From assembly GCA_003427395.1 (NCBI GenBank), contig BFEA01000154.1, positions 1,751,586-1,798,010 on the forward strand: DNA of 46,425 nucleotides. Direction: 5' to 3'. Numbering within the stretch: position 1 is the first letter of the stretch; each line of letters starts with the position of its first letter. The position numbers and the translations under genes are program-made. The DNA comes from Chara braunii. Its lineage: Eukaryota; Streptophyta; Charophyceae; Charales; Characeae. Of the stretch, positions 42,412 through 46,425 are shown in pieces. Below the pieces are notes generated by a model. It searched no databases. It worked only from the letters and a program-made list of their open reading frames with translations, and was not told the DNA's origin.

Positions 42412-43437
42412 CTGCATGCTTATCAGGCGAAGAAACTGGAGGCTGAGAGAATGCGAGGCACTGCAAATGAGGTGGATGGGTGGCACGGCACAAGTGCAGA
42501 AGCTCTGGAGGCCATCGTGTTGTATGGGTTTGCACTCCCGCCTGTTCCGGCAAGTTCAAGGGAGTTCGGCGCGGGTGTTTATCTTGCTCACCACCAGAGA
42601 GCAGGTAAGCATGGCGTCGCGGTAATCTCACAATTATTTCACGTGCGGTCGCTGTCGAACCCTTCCTTACCTTGCTAGCTGGTAAATTAAGTGAAAATTC
42701 AAATTCAATTTGAATGCTCAAGGGACATTGGCAAGTGGAAGAGGCCAGTCCCAAACTCTGGAAAACTACGAAGAGAGCAATCCAAATTCAATTCGCATGC
42801 TCAAGGGACATTGGCAAGTGGAAGAGGGCCAAGAGGCCAGTCCCAAACTCCGGAAAAAAACTACGAAGAGAGCAATCCCTCTAACTAAACTCACTGCTCT
42901 TGCTCTACCAACGGGCCTAGCTCAGTTAGTACGTACACCCACAAATTGTTGAAATATGGAATCGGGTTCGAATCCAGATGCAATCAGGGGCCAAGTCCCA
43001 CTAGCAGCATTGAGTATCCTCGACGCCCGAATCTGGACGTGTTTGAGGAGACGTGCATAAAATTGCGTTGAGTCTCCTCAACCGCCCCTATCCACAAACC
43101 TGTCCAGATTAGGGTGTTGATCACCGGGTTCGAATCCAGACGCAATCAGGGGCCAAGTCCCACTAGCAGCGTTGAGTACCCTCAACGCCCGAATCTGGAA
43201 GTGTTTGAGGAGATGTGCAGAAAACTGCGTTGAGTTTCCTCAACCGCACCTATCCACAAACATGTCCAGATTAGGGCTTTGATCAAACTCAACGCTGGTA
43301 GTGGGACTTGGCCCCAGATGAACGTGGGGCTGGTGAATTCAATGATGGTATATCAAGACCACCACCATTTCAAAAAAATAATAATAATAAATAAATAAAA
43401 TTGCTCTCCTTTCTGAAGTCCGTGGAATCGTGGTCTC

Positions 43438-43487
<50 letters not shown>

Positions 43488-43907
43488 GACACCCCTGCAG
43501 AATCGGAGGATTTCATAGTGCTGCAGGGAGGGCGCTGTGCATACTATGCCATTGATGTGCGTCTCCTTGCTTACAATTGCGACCCTTATACTGTTTCTGA
43601 TTTTGCAGACATTGTACGCTGGATAGAAGAAGAGCACCGTGTCGTCTGCCCGGAGGATGACAGTACTGCACCTGGCGTGAACATAGAAGTCCTGTCTGTT
43701 GCATTTATGCGTAGGCGACTACAACTCCAGCCTACTCCACAAAATCATGTGCCAGGCATGAATCCGAATATTCGGGAATACATCGTACGTTGTCCAGGTC
43801 ATTTCAGTGTTGTTACCTTTGCGGATAACTCATGGACCCTATGGGACAATGGCGGTAGGGTGCACGCAGCGGGAGATATCAACTCTGTCTATCACCAAGT
43901 GGTATAA
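42412..43907 (+). CDS. ADP-ribosyltransferase (PARP-like)-Josephin deubiquitinase, exons 42412-42604 and 43501-43907
   Basis: Exon one follows an AG at 42410-42411, ends at a CAG/GTAAGC donor and encodes a PARP-type segment: ANEVDGWHGTSAEALEAIVL, then FGAGVYLAHHQRA, with the NAD-binding His of HGTS and the Tyr of GVYLA. Exon two follows (CA)n and a CTGCAG acceptor. Exon one leaves one base and exon two supplies two, so the frame is preserved (HHQRA-E-SEDFIVL). Exon two matches the Josephin fold: nucleophile Cys in QGGRCAYYAID (codon 43536), VNIEVLSVAFMRR, His in CPGHFSVVTF (43800) and Asp in SWTLWDN (43845), with His and Asp spaced as in ataxin-3; stop at 43905. Josephin enzymes cleave ubiquitin chains, PARP-like enzymes ADP-ribosylate targets. 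The ART part lacks the C-terminal half with the catalytic Glu, so it may be inactive, or exons were lost in the transposon-filled intron. Upstream exons are not identified. Confidence 0.68.
42907..43390 (+). mobile_element. SINE copy 6 split by family I MITE, then partly duplicated
   Basis: SINE head (CCAACGGGCCTAGCTCAGTT, box B GGGTTCGAATCC) at 42909-42987 and SINE tail (GGGGCTGGTGAATTCAATGA, TGGTATATCAAGACC) at about 43328-43362. A family I MITE is inserted at ATCAG/AGATG. The junction CCGGGTTCGAATCCAGA...CAATCAG plus GGGGCCAAGTCCCACTAGCA appears twice (42963-42990 and 43126-43153), so a segment containing box B and the MITE 5' part duplicated in tandem. The intact MITE copy is about 43150-43314. 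All of this lies within the intron of the ART-Josephin gene. Confidence 0.8.
43440..43484. repeat. (CA)n microsatellite at the 3' splice site
   Basis: About 22 CA units ending 17 bases before the inferred acceptor of the Josephin exon, in place of a normal polypyrimidine tract. Confidence 0.88.
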
Positions 43908-44400
43908 CATCACTCGGTCTGGCTCGTCCATCAGGAACAGTATGGCGATGAGCACTTGCAAGCACCACTGCCTCACAACCCCCATTTTCAGGCCCTGGGT
44001 AACGAGTCCAAAACTGAAATTAGGGTTTCGGGGTCAAATTTTATGTTTTTTTAATCTTTTTTTTTTTGCCTGTTCTTGTTTTGGTTCAACTTTGGCGTGT
44101 GCCAAATTTTGTGTCATTTGGAGAATTGGAATTTCCTCTGTTAAGATTTCTGAAATTTCTCAAACTGCAACCACAGTCGGAATCCCTTCTTCCTTTCCTT
44201 GCCTGACGAACGACGGGCACAGCAGCCTGAAGCGGAAAAAAAAGATTACCATATGAACCACCGACAGAGCGCTGTACTGATAGGTTGTCTCCACGAGGGC
44301 GAGCTATTGCAGACCAAATCCTGCAGCAGTTGAATGCCCCTGCTTTGGATCAATCTCCCCCGTCGCCGCCTACCGATAGAGAAGAAAAGAATACTGAGGA
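43908..44400. other. 3' region of the Josephin gene and intergenic spacer
   Basis: A poly(T)-rich patch is at about 44042-44070. A frame ending at about 44419 reads ADQILQQLNAPALDQSPPSP, PTDREEKNTEETHATL and stop, which looks like a linker peptide, but I cannot connect it to a gene. Confidence 0.35.
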
Positions 44401-44402
44401 AA

Positions 44403-44750
44403 CCCATGCCACTTTGTGATGACCCGACGGAGATTCAGCTAGCATGTGGTTCGCTTGTGCATTCCTTACGTGGTGAGGATTATGAAGGGATAGCCCATGC
44501 AAGTTTTTGCTTCCCTACGTACGACGACAGTCAATACTGCACTCATGTACGGCACCACCCTGACATGTCATATCCAATTTGTAGACAGGGGCTGGAACGA
44601 CAATTATACCTCTACAATTGCAGTCGATGTGCCTCTGTGTTCCTAGCATGTAGGCGCCATGCAGCCTGTGACATCTGTCTACAGACTCTACACCGTGCCA
44701 TTCGACACAGTAACTGTGACTGTGAGAATTGGATGCGGTGCTTTCCCTAA
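44403..44750 (+). CDS. Cys/His-rich RING-like ORF (possible terminal exon)
   Basis: The plus-strand frame ends with a stop at 44748-44750. The credible part starts about 44403 (PMPLCDDPTEIQLACGSLVH) and ends in a metal-binding pattern: YCTHVRHHPDM, SYPICRQGLERQLYLYNCSR, CASVFLACRRHAACDICLQT, SNCDCENWMRCFP. The spacing C-x2-C-x6-C-x2-H-x2-C-x2-C then C-x-C resembles a RING with a short first loop. RING proteins are usually ubiquitin ligases. An ATG with translation-start context is not evident, so this may be a 3' exon; the AG before GAAACCCATG (about 44398) is a possible acceptor. The ORF at 45110 has a similar core. Confidence 0.45.
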   Translation, partial: PMPLCDDPTEIQLACGSLVHSLRGEDYEGIAHASFCFPTYDDSQYCTHVRHHPDMSYPICRQGLERQLYLYNCSRCASVFLACRRHAACDICLQTLHRAIRHSNCDCENWMRCFP

Positions 44751-44823
44751 ACCCTAGACCCAAACCGGTCCTGCCCGGTCTGTAGAGTACCTAGAGGTGG
44801 CCACTTACCATTATAGGCAACAA

Positions 44824-44905
44824 CTGCTCCTCAACTCAAAATCTTAGTATGCAACCCACACACTGACTGGACTCTTGTGTGGGTTGCATAAGATTTGAGG
44901 AGTGG
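44824..44905. ncRNA. Long stable hairpin (miRNA-precursor-like)
   Basis: ATGCAACCCACACA (44849-44862) pairs perfectly with TGTGTGGGTTGCAT (44876-44889) around a 13-base loop. After a 3-base bulge, AAATCTT (44839-44845) pairs with AAGATTT (44890-44896), and CTC/CTCCTC pairs with GAGGAG. The stem is about 24-27 bp with one bulge. No target-site duplication or MITE terminus that I recognise surrounds it, so a small-RNA precursor or an unclassified short MITE are both open. Confidence 0.6.
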
Positions 44906-45109
44906 TCTCAGATGAGAGGTGCCCCAGCGGTGGTCACTATTTAGAACCCTGTCAGAACTCCACATCCCATTTCCTTCCTCCCTCCTCTTCTGTATTACTC
45001 ATAATAGCTACGAATGGACATCGTTACGAACAGCCATACTATATGAGTTGAAGGTCTGAGAAGAAATGAACAGGAATATACTTCTGTCTTTGCTCTGCGT
45101 ACTTTCGTA

Positions 45110-45469
45110 GTGTGCAAGTGGGTCGTTATGGCACACGGGGATGTGGGCAGCTCACGCTCAACCACAATCAACGTGGCGAGCCTTGTGCATGAGAGGCGGC
45201 ACGGTAAAGGGGGAGCTGCAAGAACAAATGGAAGGGGTACCCCGGAGAAAGCAAATGTGAACACATTCAAGAAAGGGATTTACATGCAGCCTGTTTTTTT
45301 GACATGTGGACAGCATGTCCTTTGTCAGGACAGCTTTGATTGCATGGTCCGTGCTAGCCGTCCTGCTGAATGCTGTGCTGGCGCAGCTCTCCTTGGGTAT
45401 CCTTGTGAACCTCCACGCCACCATCAGCGTGCCTGTCCTATCTGCCGGGGTGGGGGGTCCTCTTCCTAA
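45110..45469 (+). CDS. RING-like Cys-rich ORF (possible exon)
   Basis: Plus-strand frame to a stop at 45467-45469. The upstream half (WVVMAHGDVGSSRSTTINVA, SLVHERRHGKGG) is followed by a Cys/His cluster: QPVFLTCGQHVLCQDSFDCM, ECCAGAALLGYPCEPP, RACPICRGGGSSS. C-x2-H-x2-C and a final CPIC fit the second half of a RING. A possible acceptor is TTTCGTAG just before 45110. The cluster PVFLTCGQHVLCQDSF resembles SVFLACRRHAACDICL in the ORF ending at 44750, suggesting a duplicated gene or exon pair. Function as a ubiquitin ligase is only inference. Confidence 0.45.
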   Translation: MCKWVVMAHGDVGSSRSTTINVASLVHERRHGKGGAARTNGRGTPEKANVNTFKKGIYMQPVFLTCGQHVLCQDSFDCMVRASRPAECCAGAALLGYPCEPPRHHQRACPICRGGGSSS

Positions 45470-45800
45470 CTGGTCTCAATAGAATCAAGCAGGTCGGGAG
45501 CAACACTGATTATAGGACATATAAAGCTTTCGATACTCGGAAAAATGAAAAGAAAAAAATAAAAAAAGAAAAAAAATTCAGAAAAAATAAAAAAAAAAGA
45601 AAAAAGAAAATAAGGAAGAATATAAAATATGTCGAACTTTGTTGTGACAGTGGCAATTGGTTTATCTGAGGGATGTGTCAATTGCTTTGCTTGGCTAATA
45701 TGCCTGCCTTCCTCTTCCCTTGTCCTTTCTTTCACTGGATCCCTCTCTCTTTTTCTTGCCTCTGTGAGGTTTGGTTTCCTCCTCCTTTTCTTTACCTCTT
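45470..45800. other. A-rich spacer
   Basis: Purine/A-rich tract at about 45540-45630 and T/C-rich at 45710-45800. No gene seen. Confidence 0.5.
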
Positions 45801-45802
45801 TG

Positions 45803-45905
45803 CCTTTTGGCTGCGTCCAAGTGGGTCCTTGTGACACACGGGGATGGGGGCAGCCAGCGCTCAACCTGTCATCCACGTGGCTGGCCTTGTACGTAAGAGG
45901 TGATG
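45803..45905 (+). pseudogene. Degenerate copy of the 5' part of the RING-like ORF
   Basis: CCAAGTGGGTCCTTGTGACA, CACGGGGATGGGGGCAGCCA, CTGGCCTTGTACGTAAGAGG matches 45117-45205 (CAAGTGGGTCGTTATGGCAC, ACGGGGATGTGGGCAGCTCA, GAGCCTTGTGCATGAGAGG). Frameshifts and a TAA make it non-coding. The second half with the Cys cluster is absent. Confidence 0.65.
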
Positions 45906-45999
45906 AACAGTTGGGGCTTTCCTTCCTTTCTTCTTTTCCTTTCCTTGTTTTGCTTTTTTTTGGCTTCGCGCTCTGATTTACAGTGTGACAATATATATA

Positions 46000-46425
46000 T
46001 CTTCTCTCTCTCTGCCTACGGTTTACCGGACAGTTCTGTTTGTGACGATATATATCGTATATATATATATAGCCTCCTGATGAGTCGGTGAAACTCCGAC
46101 GAAACAGTTTGTCACAGCCCCTCGTTTGTTGTCCTCTTCTCCCTCTCTGCCTACGGTTTACCGGGCAGTTCTATTTGACGAATGACGAAACAGTTTGTCA
46201 CAGCCCCTCATTTGTTGTCCTCTTCTCCCTCTCTGCCTACGGTTTACCGGGCAGTTCTATTTGACGATATATATATACGCCCCTTGTTTGTTGTCCTCTT
46301 CTCCCTCTCTGCCTACGGTTTACCGGGCAGTTCTATTTGACAATATATCTATATATATATATGTCACGGCCCCTCGTTTGTTGTCCTCTTCTCTCTCTCT
46401 GCCTACGGTTTACCGGGCAGTTCTG
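46000..46425. repeat. Minisatellite at the right edge, five units
   Basis: The core TCTGCCTACGGTTTACCGGG, CAGTTCTATTTGAC starts at 46011, 46146, 46232, 46308 and 46398. Spacers contain (AT)n of variable length and CAGCCCCTCGTTTGTTGTCC plus TCTTCTC. The first unit carries a hammerhead-like motif, and the second keeps only its 3' half (GACGAAACAGTTTGTCAC). CGGTTTACCG in the core is itself a small hairpin. The array is cut by the window end. Confidence 0.85.
46077..46113 (+). ncRNA. Hammerhead-ribozyme core (site 2)
   Basis: CTGATGA (46077-46083), stem II GTCGG/CCGAC (46084-46088 and 46096-46100, perfect, 7-base loop), GAAA (46101-46104), then CAGTTTG and the cleavage triplet GTC (46111-46113). 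A15.1-U16.1 and two further pairs (C105-G111, A106-T110) make a 3-bp stem III with a GTT loop, the minimal stem III known from type I hammerheads of Penelope-like elements and satellite DNAs. I cannot find a good stem I: the flanks GCCTC and ACAGCC do not pair. It is therefore a clear core whose self-cleavage is unproven. Confidence 0.6.

Noticed and set aside
46084-46117. Complete three-stem hammerhead at 46077
   Set aside because: The sequences flanking the core do not form stem I in either type I or type III topology, so only the core is claimed.

Overview
The window looks like nuclear DNA of a large, repeat-rich eukaryotic genome, most likely a green-lineage (streptophyte) alga such as a charophyte. 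The reasons are spliced genes with GT/AG borders, plant-L1-like LINEs ending in a zf-RVT domain, plant-mitochondrial-type tRNA and atp1 fragments embedded in nuclear repeats, and long CT/CA microsatellites. The species assignment is inference.

Layout. 1-3160: mostly non-coding, rich in (CT)n, (GT)n and (CA)n tracts, with one foldback MITE. 3162-5273 (minus): the clearest intact host gene, an F-box/leucine-rich-repeat protein of about 703 residues; its 3' end has been duplicated together with expanded microsatellites. 5300-8540: non-coding, with a 158-bp tandem duplication and a 100-bp palindromic element flanked by 20-bp direct repeats. 8550-8980: a tRNA-derived SINE and a MITE. 8985-15420 and 16160-29940 (both minus): two copies of one LINE family (ORF1, APE-type endonuclease, reverse transcriptase, zf-RVT). 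Each is interrupted by a member of one repeat family: a 2.36-kb element with 345-bp terminal inverted repeats in copy A, and a related 7.4-kb non-coding block in copy B. The larger block contains an array of about ten hairpins that keep the same loop while their stems change in a compensated way; this is the strongest unexplained signal in the window.

29945-31420: a mitochondrial-derived segment (tRNA-fMet, tRNA-Arg, tRNA-Tyr and an atp1 fragment), probably a NUMT. 31420-34000: short tandem repeats with no gene I can support. 34000-41900: a dense bed of tRNA-derived SINEs and at least three foldback MITE families, often nested. 42412-43907 (plus): two exons whose splice phases match. They join a PARP-type ADP-ribosyltransferase segment to a complete-looking Josephin deubiquitinase domain. 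Downstream are two Cys/His-rich, RING-like ORFs, a long perfect hairpin, and, at the right edge, a minisatellite carrying a hammerhead-ribozyme core. A second hammerhead-like core lies at 41591.

Functionally, the host genes that can be read (F-box, Josephin, RING-like, ADP-ribosyltransferase) all point to ubiquitin/ADP-ribose signalling. The rest is a record of layered mobile-element insertion.
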